Assembly (NCBI RefSeq): GCF_002374855.1
Contig: NZ_NWVC01000009.1
Location: 1-64,000 of the forward strand
Source: Sphingomonas adhaesiva
GTDB lineage: Bacteria > Pseudomonadota > Alphaproteobacteria > Sphingomonadales > Sphingomonadaceae
Direction of reading: 5' to 3'
DNA: 64,000 nucleotides
In this document: piece after piece, positions 25,472 to 34,132 of the stretch
Numbering within the stretch: position 1 is the first letter of the stretch
Layout of the letters: the number at the start of each line of letters is the position of its first letter
The notes under the pieces: model-generated
Seen by the model: only the letters and a program-made list of their open reading frames with translations
What the model was told of the DNA's origin: nothing
Databases searched by the model: none
Translations under genes and position numbers: made by a program

Positions 25472-26737
25472 ATGTCGTCGTCGTTGATCGTCGCTCAAAT
25501 CCTTGCTGTTGCCGCCGCCAACGCGTCCGACGCGCACGCCCAGGCGGTGCTCGCCAGCCCCGGCTATCGCGCCACGATCGCCCAGATCGACCGCGAGCAC
25601 GACCGCGTTGTGGACGATATCGTCACGCTGACGGAAATCCCCGCCCCGCCCTTCAAGGAAGCAGCGCGCGCCGCCACCTATCGCGCCATGCTGGAACAGG
25701 CCGGGCTGGAGAATGTCGAGATCGACGCGGAGGGCAACGTCCTGGGCCTGTATCGCGGCACCGCGCCCGCCGGCGGCCCGGTGGTCGTGCTGGCGGCGCA
25801 TCTCGATACGGTCTTTCCAACGGGCACGCCGGTCAAGGTGCGGCGCACCGGCACGCGGCTGTCGGCACCCGGCATCGGCGACGACACGCGCAGCCTTGCC
25901 GTCATCGCCGCCTACGCCCGCGCGATGAAAGCGAACAAGGTGCGGGTCGGCACCGATATCCTGTTCGTCGGCAATGTCGGGGAGGAAGGGCCGGGCGACC
26001 TGCGCGGGGTGCGACACCTGTTCACGCGCAGCGCGTATCGCGACCGCATCCGCACCTTCATCTCGATGGACGGCACCGATGCCGCGCGGATCGTCACCGG
26101 CGGCGTGGGGTCGAAACGCTACCGCGTGACCTATACCGGCCCGGGCGGGCACAGCTACGGCGCGTTCGGACTGGTCAATCCGATGGTCGCGATGAGCCAG
26201 GCCGCGGTCGACCTGTACAAGATCACGGTCCCGACATCTCCCAAGACGACCTACGCCGCCAGCGTCGTGGGCGGCGGCACGTCGGTCAATTCGATCCCCA
26301 ACGAAACCTTCATGGAATTCGACATGCGGTCCGAGGATCCCGGCGCGCTGGCTAGGGTCGAGCAGCAGTTCAAGGCGGTGGTGCAGGCCGGGGTCGATAG
26401 CGAGAATGCCGCGCGCAGCACGCGCGAGGGGAAGGTCGCCGCAGACCTCAAGGTGATCGGGGACCGTCCCGCGGGCAGCACGCCGGCCACCGCCGATATT
26501 GTCGCAATCGCCGATGGCGTCATCCGTGCCGGCGGCCTGACGCCCCAGTTGGTGGCGTCGTCGACCGATTCGAACATCCCGATGAGTTTGGGCATCCCCG
26601 CGATCACCATCGGCTCTGGCGGGTCGGGCGGCCGCGCGCACTCGCTGGACGAATGGATCGACGTCGACAAACCCGCCAGCCTGAAGGGGATGGGAATCGG
26701 CCTGGGTATCCTGTTCGCCGCTGCGGGGGCGAAGTGA
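25472..26737 (+). CDS. Exported M20 family metallopeptidase
   Basis: A 421-residue zinc peptidase. The ATG at 25472 gives a signal-like N-terminus (LIVAQILAVAAANASDAHAQA). The di-zinc site is complete: His and Asp in AAHLDTVFP, bridging Asp in GIGDDTRS, the general-base Glu pair in GEEGPGD, Asp in SMDGTDAA, and the last His in GRAHSLDEW. The lid domain contains GPGGHSYGAFG. The family includes tripeptide aminopeptidases and dipeptidases. Its stop codon overlaps the GTG of the capA-like gene (GTGA), so they are co-translated. It probably trims short peptides delivered by the upstream receptor. Confidence 0.9.
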   Translation: MSSSLIVAQILAVAAANASDAHAQAVLASPGYRATIAQIDREHDRVVDDIVTLTEIPAPPFKEAARAATYRAMLEQAGLENVEIDAEGNVLGLYRGTAPAGGPVVVLAAHLDTVFPTGTPVKVRRTGTRLSAPGIGDDTRSLAVIAAYARAMKANKVRVGTDILFVGNVGEEGPGDLRGVRHLFTRSAYRDRIRTFISMDGTDAARIVTGGVGSKRYRVTYTGPGGHSYGAFGLVNPMVAMSQAAVDLYKITVPTSPKTTYAASVVGGGTSVNSIPNETFMEFDMRSEDPGALARVEQQFKAVVQAGVDSENAARSTREGKVAADLKVIGDRPAGSTPATADIVAIADGVIRAGGLTPQLVASSTDSNIPMSLGIPAITIGSGGSGGRAHSLDEWIDVDKPASLKGMGIGLGILFAAAGAK

Positions 26738-28143
26738 TCCCGCCGGTGGTGCGCAGCATCGCGGCGGGCGCTGCGCTCGCGGCGCTGGCGCCATCGGCGG
26801 TGGCGCAGGACCGGCTGGTCACGACGCCCGTCCCCACCTCCCCGATCGCCGGCGACTTCACCCTGGCCGCGACCGGGGACCTCATCTACCTGCGCCCGAT
26901 GCGTGCGACGCTGGAGGCGCGCAGCCCCGACATGCTGCGGCTGCTGCGCGACGCGGACGTCACGTTCGGCAATTTCGAGACTACCGTGCTGGACCTAGCG
27001 ACGACCAAGGCCGTCGCGCAGGCCGAATCGGGCGGCACCTGGATGCTCGCCGACCCGCGCGTGCCAAGGGACGTGGCCGCGCTCGGCTTCGACCTCGTCA
27101 GCCATGCCAACAACCATGCGACCGACTGGGGCGTGGAGGGGATGGCCGAAACCGGCCGCCGATTGGACGATGCCGGCCTGACCTGGTCGGGGACCGGCGG
27201 CACGTTGTCGGCGGCGCGGGCGCCGCGGTACGTCGATGTCGCGCGGGGGCGGGTCGCGCTCGTTTCGGCCACCTCGACGTTCACGCCGATGTCCCGTGCG
27301 AGCGACGCGGCCGGGGACGTCGCGGGACGTCCCGGGGTGAACGCGCTGCGCACGGTGCGCACCGCGCTCGTCACGCGCGACCAGTTCGCCGCGCTCGCCG
27401 CCGTCGCCGCCAAGTCGCCGCTGCGTACCGATGGCCGCGTCGGTGACGGCGTCACCTTGTTCGGCAACCGCTTCGCCGTGGGCGGCACGGGCGGCCGGTA
27501 TCTGGACTATCGCTACCGGATCAACGCGAGCGACCTCGCCGCCAACCTGCGCGCCATCCGACAGGCGAAGCAGAACGGCAATTTCGTGATCTATTCGGTG
27601 CACAATCACGAACCCGGCAACGATTTCCAGGAACCCGCGAACTTCGCGGTGGAACTGGCCCATGCCGCGATCGATGCCGGCGCCGACGCCTATATGGGCC
27701 ATGGGCCGCACCAGTTGCGGGGGATCGAGATCTACAAGGGGCGGCCGATCTTCTATTCGCTCGGCAACTTCGCGATGATGAACAACTCGCTCGATGCGGT
27801 GCCGGCCGACATGTACGACCAGTTCGGCGTCAGCCCCGACAGCGCGACCGTCCCGGAACTGCTACAGGCCCGCAATGCGCGGACGTTCGGCGATCCGAAC
27901 CTGTATGAATCGGTGATCGCGATCACGCGCTACACGAACGGCGCGCTGAGCGAGATCAGGCTCTACCCGATCGACCTGGGGGTCGACATCAAGGGCGCCG
28001 ATCGCGGCGTGCCGCGGATGGCATCGCGCGCGCACGGCGACCGCATCCTTACCCGTCTCCAGAAGCTGTCCGCCGCGCTCGGCACGACGATCCTTCTTCA
28101 GGACGGCGTGGGCGTCATCCGCGTGGCACCGCCGACGAAGTAG
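26734..28143 (+). CDS. CapA family protein (poly-gamma-glutamate-type metallophosphatase fold)
   Basis: A 469-residue exported protein of the CapA/PgsA family, which has a calcineurin-like metallophosphatase fold. The GTG at 26734 overlaps the peptidase stop. A signal peptide (SIAAGAALAALAPSAVAQD) is present. Family motifs: TLAATGDLIYLRPM, TFGNFETTVLD, SHANNHATDWGVEGM, IYSVHNHEPGND, AYMGHGPHQLRGIEIYKG and YSLGNFAMMNN. In capsule-forming bacilli CapA takes part in poly-gamma-glutamate export; the many proteobacterial relatives without capsule genes have no proven role. No capB/capC synthase genes lie here, so a role in handling a polymer or peptide from outside is more likely than capsule synthesis. 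Its end overlaps the convergent lysR-type gene by 29 bases. Confidence 0.86.
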   Translation: MIPPVVRSIAAGAALAALAPSAVAQDRLVTTPVPTSPIAGDFTLAATGDLIYLRPMRATLEARSPDMLRLLRDADVTFGNFETTVLDLATTKAVAQAESGGTWMLADPRVPRDVAALGFDLVSHANNHATDWGVEGMAETGRRLDDAGLTWSGTGGTLSAARAPRYVDVARGRVALVSATSTFTPMSRASDAAGDVAGRPGVNALRTVRTALVTRDQFAALAAVAAKSPLRTDGRVGDGVTLFGNRFAVGGTGGRYLDYRYRINASDLAANLRAIRQAKQNGNFVIYSVHNHEPGNDFQEPANFAVELAHAAIDAGADAYMGHGPHQLRGIEIYKGRPIFYSLGNFAMMNNSLDAVPADMYDQFGVSPDSATVPELLQARNARTFGDPNLYESVIAITRYTNGALSEIRLYPIDLGVDIKGADRGVPRMASRAHGDRILTRLQKLSAALGTTILLQDGVGVIRVAPPTK

Positions 28144-29038
28144 CGCCCTGCCCGCCCAGCGCCGGCAAGGTGCGCGCCGCTTCCCACACGCGATTGACCG
28201 CGGCCCTGTTCCGATCGAGCGAGCGATAGATGCGGATCTGCATCTGCACGTCCGCCCCCAGGTCGCACAGCTCCCCCCTGGCCAGTTCACGCCGGATCAG
28301 GCTTTCGGGCAGCCATGCTATGCCATGTCCGGCCAGCACCATCGCCTTCAGCATTTCGGCGATGGCATTGTCGTTGACGTGGCTGGCGGTAAGCTGAAGC
28401 CGCGCCGTCCGCGCCGCATGGACGCTCATGCGGCCAAGGAAGGAATTGGCGCCATAGGCCAGCAGCGGCGCACCATCGTCCAGCGCGAACAGCGCGTGAC
28501 CATCGCGGCACAATGACGCCGCCAGCAGCCGGTCCTCGCCCAGGACGACGAACGGAAACCGTTCCGGGTCGATCGACAGCGGGATCGCATCGTGGTGGAA
28601 GGTCATCAGGAAGTCGCTCTTCCCCTCGACCAATGACTGCACGCAGTTGTGGAAATTGTCGGCCAGCACATCGGTCTTCAGCCGGCCGACGAGTTGCTCG
28701 ATATCGCGCAGCCAGTCGGGAAAGACGCTGAGCGCCAGCGTGTGCAGCGCGGCGAAGCTGATCGTGCGGCGGGACAGCTGGCGACGCGACAGCGTGTCGT
28801 CGCGCGCGTCCTGCAACAGGTTCAGCACCTCGTCCGCGGTTTCGCGGAACAGCCGGCCTTCGGGGGTCAGCGACGTCGGATAGGTGCTGCGGTCGATCAA
28901 CGCCGCGCCCAGCCAGGTTTCCAGTGCCTGGATCCTGCGGCTGAACGCCGACTGGGTGACGTTGCGCGCCGCCGCCGATCGCGAGAAGCTGCGCGTGTCG
29001 CACAGGCTGACGAAATCTTCGAGATGCTTCAGGTCCAT
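28115..29038 (-). CDS. LysR family transcriptional regulator
   Basis: A 307-residue LysR-type regulator. The N-terminal winged helix is typical (MDLKHLEDFVSLCDTRSFSRSAAARNVTQSAFSRRIQALE), and residues 90-295 form the substrate-binding domain. It is divergent from the FAD oxidoreductase gene (29206), with about 170 bases between them, which is the classic layout for a LysR protein controlling its neighbour. The C-terminus overlaps the end of the capA-like gene on the other strand. The ligand is probably an amino acid or peptide-derived compound, inferred from the neighbours. Confidence 0.93.
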   Translation of the reverse strand: MDLKHLEDFVSLCDTRSFSRSAAARNVTQSAFSRRIQALETWLGAALIDRSTYPTSLTPEGRLFRETADEVLNLLQDARDDTLSRRQLSRRTISFAALHTLALSVFPDWLRDIEQLVGRLKTDVLADNFHNCVQSLVEGKSDFLMTFHHDAIPLSIDPERFPFVVLGEDRLLAASLCRDGHALFALDDGAPLLAYGANSFLGRMSVHAARTARLQLTASHVNDNAIAEMLKAMVLAGHGIAWLPESLIRRELARGELCDLGADVQMQIRIYRSLDRNRAAVNRVWEAARTLPALGGQGATSSAVPRG

Positions 29039-29205
29039 CGGCCGCCCGTGATAGCGTGGATGCTACCCATCTGGTCCGACAGCGCCCGGCTTGTCAAAGC
29101 GCACGATGCCATGAGACCTCGACGTTCGCTTTGCGTCAGTGCGGACGTCTTCGACCGGTACTGACCATTCGGTGTCCGACGCGATGCCCAGGAGAGAATG
29201 CGGCA

Positions 29206-30360
29206 ATGCCCGAGCGTGTGGACGTCATCATCATCGGCGGTGGTATCGCCGGCATTTCCGCGGCGGCACGGATCGCGCGCCATGCCAGCGCGGTCGTGCT
29301 GGAGGGTGAATCGGCACTGGGCTATCATTCGTCGGGACGCAGCGCGACCTTCTACCATTTCGGCATCGGCAACGATGCGGTCCGCGGGATGACGGCGGCG
29401 AGCAGCGACTTCTTCGCCGCCCCGCCCGCCGATTATGCCGAAGGTCCGCTGTGGACCGAAAAGCCCGCGCTGTTCATCGCCGACCGCGCGTCGCTTCCTG
29501 ATTTGGAGGCGCTGCATGGCGAAATGGACCGCTTCGTCGACACGATCGAGCGGATCGACGCGGCCGCCGCCGCCGCGATCGTCCCGGTGCTGAAGACCGG
29601 CGACGACGGGGTCGTGGCCGCCCTCCTCGACACCGGCGGGCGCAAGCTCGACGCCGATGCGATGCTGCAGGCCAATGCGCGCGCCTTTCGCCGGGCGGGC
29701 GGGACGATCCGGTTCGATTCGCCGGTGACCGGGCTTGCCCATGATGGCGATCGCTGGACGGTGGACACGCCCGGCGCCACCTACTCGGCGCGCATCGTCG
29801 TGAACGCGGCGGGCGCCTGGGCGGATGCGGTGGCGGGCATGGCCGGGGTGCGCCCACTGGGCCTCACGCCGCTGCGCCGCACGATCATCGGCTTCGACCC
29901 GCCGGACGGGCTGGCGACCGCCGACTGGCCGTTCCTGAAGACGGTCAGCGAGGACGGCTTCTACATGCTGCCCGACGCCGGCCGGCTGCTGGCTTCCCCG
30001 ATGGATGTGACCCCATGCGAGCCATGCGACGTCCAGCCCGACGATTACGACATCGCGCTGGCCGCATGGCGCGTCGAGGAAGCGACGACGCTGACCGTCG
30101 GGCGCGTGGCGACGCGCTGGGCGGGACTGCGCAGCTTCGTCCGCGACAAGGTGCCGACCGCCGGTTTCGCCCCCGATGCGCCGGGCTTCTTCTGGCTGGC
30201 GGGACAGGGTGGCTATGGCTTGCAGACGTCGCCGGCGATGGCGCGCGCGGTCGAATCGCTGATGTTCGACCTGCCCTGGCCAGAGGAGCTCACCGAGCGT
30301 CAGGTCCGCGCCGACCAGATACGACCCGAACGCCTGCGATCAGCTTCTCGTGATGGATGA
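29206..30360 (+). CDS. DadA-type FAD-dependent oxidoreductase
   Basis: A 384-residue flavoprotein of the DAO family (D-amino-acid dehydrogenase, glycine or sarcosine oxidase). The ATG at 29206 has AGGAG upstream. The Rossmann motif IIIGGGIAGISAAARIA is at the N-terminus, followed by ESALGYHSSGRSATFYH and the FAD motifs in NAAGAWADAVAGMAG and FWLAGQGGYGLQTSPAMARAV. The exact substrate cannot be read from the sequence. The protein is divergent from a LysR regulator and next to peptidase genes, so oxidising a D-amino acid released from peptides is a sensible guess. Its end overlaps the end of the ROK gene by 21 bases. Confidence 0.88.
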   Translation: MPERVDVIIIGGGIAGISAAARIARHASAVVLEGESALGYHSSGRSATFYHFGIGNDAVRGMTAASSDFFAAPPADYAEGPLWTEKPALFIADRASLPDLEALHGEMDRFVDTIERIDAAAAAAIVPVLKTGDDGVVAALLDTGGRKLDADAMLQANARAFRRAGGTIRFDSPVTGLAHDGDRWTVDTPGATYSARIVVNAAGAWADAVAGMAGVRPLGLTPLRRTIIGFDPPDGLATADWPFLKTVSEDGFYMLPDAGRLLASPMDVTPCEPCDVQPDDYDIALAAWRVEEATTLTVGRVATRWAGLRSFVRDKVPTAGFAPDAPGFFWLAGQGGYGLQTSPAMARAVESLMFDLPWPEELTERQVRADQIRPERLRSASRDG

Positions 30361-31473
30361 ATGGATCGGCAACAGCGCAGCGCCCAGCGCCGAGCCGGCC
30401 CCGCCCAGCTGCGAAATCTCGATCGCGCAGCGTCCGGTCTCGCTTTCGGCGGTGTGATCGCCCCAGACGACCGCGCCTCGGTTCAGCCGTTCCGCCAGTC
30501 CGTTCATGATCGCCGCCGGCAGCGGTGACATGAGGCGGATCGCGCCCGGCTCCAGCCACGCCAGCGCCGAATTGACCGTCGTCAGCAACTGATCGGCGGC
30601 GCGATCCAGCCAGCATTCGATGACCGCTTCGTAACCGGGGATCGCCATTTCGAAGTCGGCGAGCGAACGGACGCTGCATCCCGCGGCCTGGAGCGTCGCG
30701 ATCAGGTCCAGCGTCGTGGGGCGCGGCAGATCGCCGGGGTAGAACATGCCGATTTCCCCCGCGCTACCGGATTCGCCGCGCATCAGCCGCCCTTCGTGGA
30801 TGATCCCCGCACCGACGCCATGCCCCAGCAGGATCACCACCGCTGTGGTGCAGCGCCGGATCAGCCCACCGAGATAATATTCGGCCAGCGCAGCGGCGGT
30901 CGCGTCATTCTCGATCCAGACGGGCAGTTGCAACGCCCCCTCGAAGATGTCGCGCAGCGGCGCGTCCTTCCACCCCGGCAGGTTGCGCACGATGTGCCAC
31001 CGGTTTCCGTCCCGCGACAGCGCCGGCCCCGGCGCCGCGAAGCCGACTCCGTACAGCCGCCCGCCGAGCAGGCGATGCTCCAGCGCCAGCTGATGGATGC
31101 GACGGTCGACGTGCCGCGCGAAGCCCGGCGGATCGGTCAGCTCGATCGTCTCGGATGTCAGGGCGATGACCCCGCCGGCATAATCGACCACCGCGATCTC
31201 CAGAATCCCGGCGTACAATGCCAGCCCGATCGCATAACCGCCGGCCGGCGAAACCCGCAGCGGCACCGTGGGTCGGCCGCGCCCCGCCAGCGCCTCTGCC
31301 GGCAATTCCTCGATCAATCCCCGCGCCAGCAGGCCGTGGGTCAGCCGCGATACCGCCGCGTTGCTCAGCTGCAACGTGCGGGCAAGCGCGGAGCGTGACT
31401 GCGCACCGCCGGTCCGCAGCTGCCACAGCAGCCGCTTCTCCTCGTCCAGCAATGTCTGTTCGGCGCGTCGCAT
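30340..31473 (-). CDS. ROK family transcriptional regulator lacking the ROK zinc motif
   Basis: A 377-residue protein with an N-terminal MarR-like winged helix (SRSALARTLQLSNAAVSRLTHGLLARGLIEE) and a ROK sugar-kinase-like domain. The ATP/ligand part is visible (GVGFAAPGPAL, NDATAAALAEYYLG, ILLGHGVGAGIIHEGRL), as is GESGSAGEIG. The usual zinc-binding HxCxCGxxGC stretch that should follow is replaced by FYPGDLPRPTTLD without cysteines, so it is an atypical member. ROK regulators respond to sugars or amino-sugars. It is divergent from the second receptor gene (31598) and most likely controls it. Confidence 0.88.
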   Translation of the reverse strand: MRRAEQTLLDEEKRLLWQLRTGGAQSRSALARTLQLSNAAVSRLTHGLLARGLIEELPAEALAGRGRPTVPLRVSPAGGYAIGLALYAGILEIAVVDYAGGVIALTSETIELTDPPGFARHVDRRIHQLALEHRLLGGRLYGVGFAAPGPALSRDGNRWHIVRNLPGWKDAPLRDIFEGALQLPVWIENDATAAALAEYYLGGLIRRCTTAVVILLGHGVGAGIIHEGRLMRGESGSAGEIGMFYPGDLPRPTTLDLIATLQAAGCSVRSLADFEMAIPGYEAVIECWLDRAADQLLTTVNSALAWLEPGAIRLMSPLPAAIMNGLAERLNRGAVVWGDHTAESETGRCAIEISQLGGAGSALGAALLPIHSSITRS

Positions 31474-31597
31474 GGTGAGCGGCCGGTACCAGCCGATCCG
31501 GCATCTCGCGATTAATTTTCGCCGGAATAAATAATTCCGTCATGCGCGGGCAGCATCGGCGCTGACAACAGACAGGGTTTCCAGGGGGAATGTTCCG

Positions 31598-34132
31598 ATG
31601 AAGAAGTATCAACTCGCCGCCGGCTGTGCCGTCGCGGCGCTGGCCCTGCTGGCCCTTCCGGCCGCAGCGCAGACCGCCACCACGACGGCGACCGGCGGCA
31701 CCGCGACGGCGACCGCATCGGCACAGGATGCCGCCGATGCCGACGCGCCGGCAGAAGGCGACATCATCGTCACCGGCTCGGCACGCGCGCAGCGGCGCTT
31801 CGACGTGTCCTACGCGGTCAACTCGCTGAGCCAGACCGACGTGCAGAAGGTCGCGCCGAAAAGCTTCGCCGACCTGCTCGGCACCGTCCCCGGCATCCAG
31901 GTGGAGGCCACCGGCGGCGAGGTGCAGAACGTCACCCGCGTGCGCGGCATCCCGACCGATCGCGGCTACCTGATCTTCCAGCAGGACGGCCTGCCGCTGT
32001 ACCACGAGATCGACGGCGTCTTCTTCAACTCCGGCGAAGGCATGAACCGCTACGACCTGATGACCGAGCGGGTCGAGATCGTGCGCGGCGGCCCGGCGCC
32101 GATCTACGCCAGCAGCGCGGCGGCGATCGCCAACAACATCACCGTGACCGGCGGCCCGCAGGCGCGCGGCAAGGCGCAGGTGACGCTGGGCGACACCGGC
32201 CTCTACCGGCTTGATGCGATGCAGTCGGGTCCGGTCGGCGAGAACACCTATTTCGCGATCGGCGGCTTCCTGCGCCAGCATGACGGCTATCGTTACGCCG
32301 GCTTCCCCAGCGACAAGGGCGGTCAGATCCGCGCCAACCTGAAGCGCGATCTCAGCAACGGCTCGGTCAAGGTATCGGTCGAGTATGTCAACGACCACAA
32401 CCTGTTCTACCTGCCGATCCCGACCAACGATCCGCGCAACCCGTCCGTTTCCCTCAACCCGTACATCGACTATTTCACCGGCACGCTGAACTCGCCGTCG
32501 CTGCGCAACGTCAACATCAAGTATCGGGACGGCGCCGGTGCGCTGCAGACGATGCAGCGCGACCTGTCGAACGGGCGCCATATGCGCTTCTTCAACGCCG
32601 CGATCGACTATGATGCCGATTTCGACGGGTGGGAGGTCGCCGCGAAACTGGGCGGGACGAAGGGCAAGTCGAGCTTCGACGCCTTCTATTCCACCACCAA
32701 CCCGGCCGACGCAAACACCTTCGCCGCCAATTACCTGACCGCCGCGCGCACCGCGTTCGGTGCCAATGTCGCGCGCCTGGGCTATGCCTTCGCGGGCACC
32801 AACGGCGCGTCGGTCTATGATCCCGCCACCGCATCGGGGCTGGTCATGTCGGGCCAGTATCGCGCGTCGGAATCGGATTTCTATTCGGTCCAGGGCGACG
32901 TGAGCGTCACGCGCAAGTTCGAAACCGGGATCGGCACCCATGACGTGCGCGTCGGCGTATACGGCGCCTTCTACGGCAACACGCTGCGTCAGGCGTATCA
33001 GGACATGCTGATCGAGGTGCGCAGCCAGCCGCGCACGCTGGACCTCGTCGCCTATTCCGCGACCGGCCAGGTGCTGGGTTCGGTGACGCAGAACGGCGTG
33101 CTGCGCTACACCACCACGCTCAACCAGGGCGAGGGCGATGCGCAGATGATCGCCTTCTACGCCAACGACACCTGGGAAGTGACCGACGGCCTGCGTGTCG
33201 ATGGCGGCATCCGCACCGAACGCTACAGCTACAAGGGGATCGCGCTGCCGACCACGCAGGTCAATCTGGGCGACGCGACGACGCTGGCGGACGACACCAC
33301 ACGCGCCTTCACCGGCCAGGTGCTGGACCAGCGGCTGAAACCCAGCGCGACCAACTGGACGGTCGGCGTGAATTACGACCTGAGCAACAATTTCGGCGCC
33401 TATGGCCGCATCTCGAACCTGGAGGTGCCGCCGCAGCTCGGCGTCGTCACCGGTATCAACGCCGCGATCGTCAAGACCAAGGCGCGGCAGTATGAGGTCG
33501 GGCTGAAGGCCAGCTTCGGGCCGCACTATCTGTATGCCACCGGCTTCTACACGAAGTTCAACCCCTTCAACGCCTCGTTCGCGGCGTTCAACCCGGTGAC
33601 CGGCCGCAACGACCAGGTATTGCCGTTCATCGGCGAGGCGTCGGTCAAGGGCGTTGAGGTGGACGGTCGCGTCGCGCCGGTCCGCTGGTTCTCGCTCACC
33701 GGATCGGTGACGTGGCAGGATCCGGAATATGCCAACCTCCAGAACACGTCAGGCGCCGATCCGGCGGCGGTGAACGGCAAGCAGATCATCCGCGAGGCGA
33801 AGTTCTTCGGCAACCTGCGGCCCAGCTTCGACTTCGACCTGGGCGAACAGCGGGTGTCGGTGTTCGGCCGGTACGAATGGGTCGGCCGGCGCTATGTCGA
33901 CCTGTTCAACCGCACCGCGATGCCGGGATATCAGACCACCGGTGCGGGCGTGTCGGTCGATCGCGGGCCATGGCATCTGCAGGTGGTGGGCGACAATCTG
34001 TTCAACGCCCATGGCCTGACGGAGGGCAATACCCGCACCGATCAGTTCGCGGGTCAGGGGACGTCGCAGGCGATCTACGGGCGCCCGCTGTTCGGCCGCA
34101 ACTTCCGCCTGATCGTCAGCCGCAGCTGGTGA
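31598..34132 (+). CDS. TonB-dependent outer-membrane receptor
   Basis: An 844-residue receptor. It starts with a signal peptide (MKKYQLAAGCAVAALALLALPAAAQ), a low-complexity Thr/Ala stretch, a TonB-box-like DIIVTGSAR, then the plug (FADLLGTVPGIQVEATGG, NVTRVRGIPTDRGYLIFQQD, MTERVEIVRGGPAPIYASSAAAI) and barrel strands up to FRLIVSRSW. The plug ends like a ferric-siderophore type receptor but lacks signs of a signalling extension. Its stop overlaps the next gene's ATG by one base (TGATG), so it is coupled to the YdcF-like and S1/P1-type genes. It faces the ROK regulator divergently across 124 bases. Confidence 0.92.
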   Translation: MKKYQLAAGCAVAALALLALPAAAQTATTTATGGTATATASAQDAADADAPAEGDIIVTGSARAQRRFDVSYAVNSLSQTDVQKVAPKSFADLLGTVPGIQVEATGGEVQNVTRVRGIPTDRGYLIFQQDGLPLYHEIDGVFFNSGEGMNRYDLMTERVEIVRGGPAPIYASSAAAIANNITVTGGPQARGKAQVTLGDTGLYRLDAMQSGPVGENTYFAIGGFLRQHDGYRYAGFPSDKGGQIRANLKRDLSNGSVKVSVEYVNDHNLFYLPIPTNDPRNPSVSLNPYIDYFTGTLNSPSLRNVNIKYRDGAGALQTMQRDLSNGRHMRFFNAAIDYDADFDGWEVAAKLGGTKGKSSFDAFYSTTNPADANTFAANYLTAARTAFGANVARLGYAFAGTNGASVYDPATASGLVMSGQYRASESDFYSVQGDVSVTRKFETGIGTHDVRVGVYGAFYGNTLRQAYQDMLIEVRSQPRTLDLVAYSATGQVLGSVTQNGVLRYTTTLNQGEGDAQMIAFYANDTWEVTDGLRVDGGIRTERYSYKGIALPTTQVNLGDATTLADDTTRAFTGQVLDQRLKPSATNWTVGVNYDLSNNFGAYGRISNLEVPPQLGVVTGINAAIVKTKARQYEVGLKASFGPHYLYATGFYTKFNPFNASFAAFNPVTGRNDQVLPFIGEASVKGVEVDGRVAPVRWFSLTGSVTWQDPEYANLQNTSGADPAAVNGKQIIREAKFFGNLRPSFDFDLGEQRVSVFGRYEWVGRRYVDLFNRTAMPGYQTTGAGVSVDRGPWHLQVVGDNLFNAHGLTEGNTRTDQFAGQGTSQAIYGRPLFGRNFRLIVSRSW

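Noticed and set aside
26734..28143. Poly-gamma-glutamate capsule locus
   Set aside because: Only a CapA-like gene is present; no capB or capC synthase genes are nearby.
30905..33526. Very long minus-strand open frame (873 codons) opposite the ROK and second receptor genes
   Set aside because: Its protein is rich in Arg, Val and Gly without motifs, and it mirrors two well-supported genes. It is a by-product of high GC content and codon bias.
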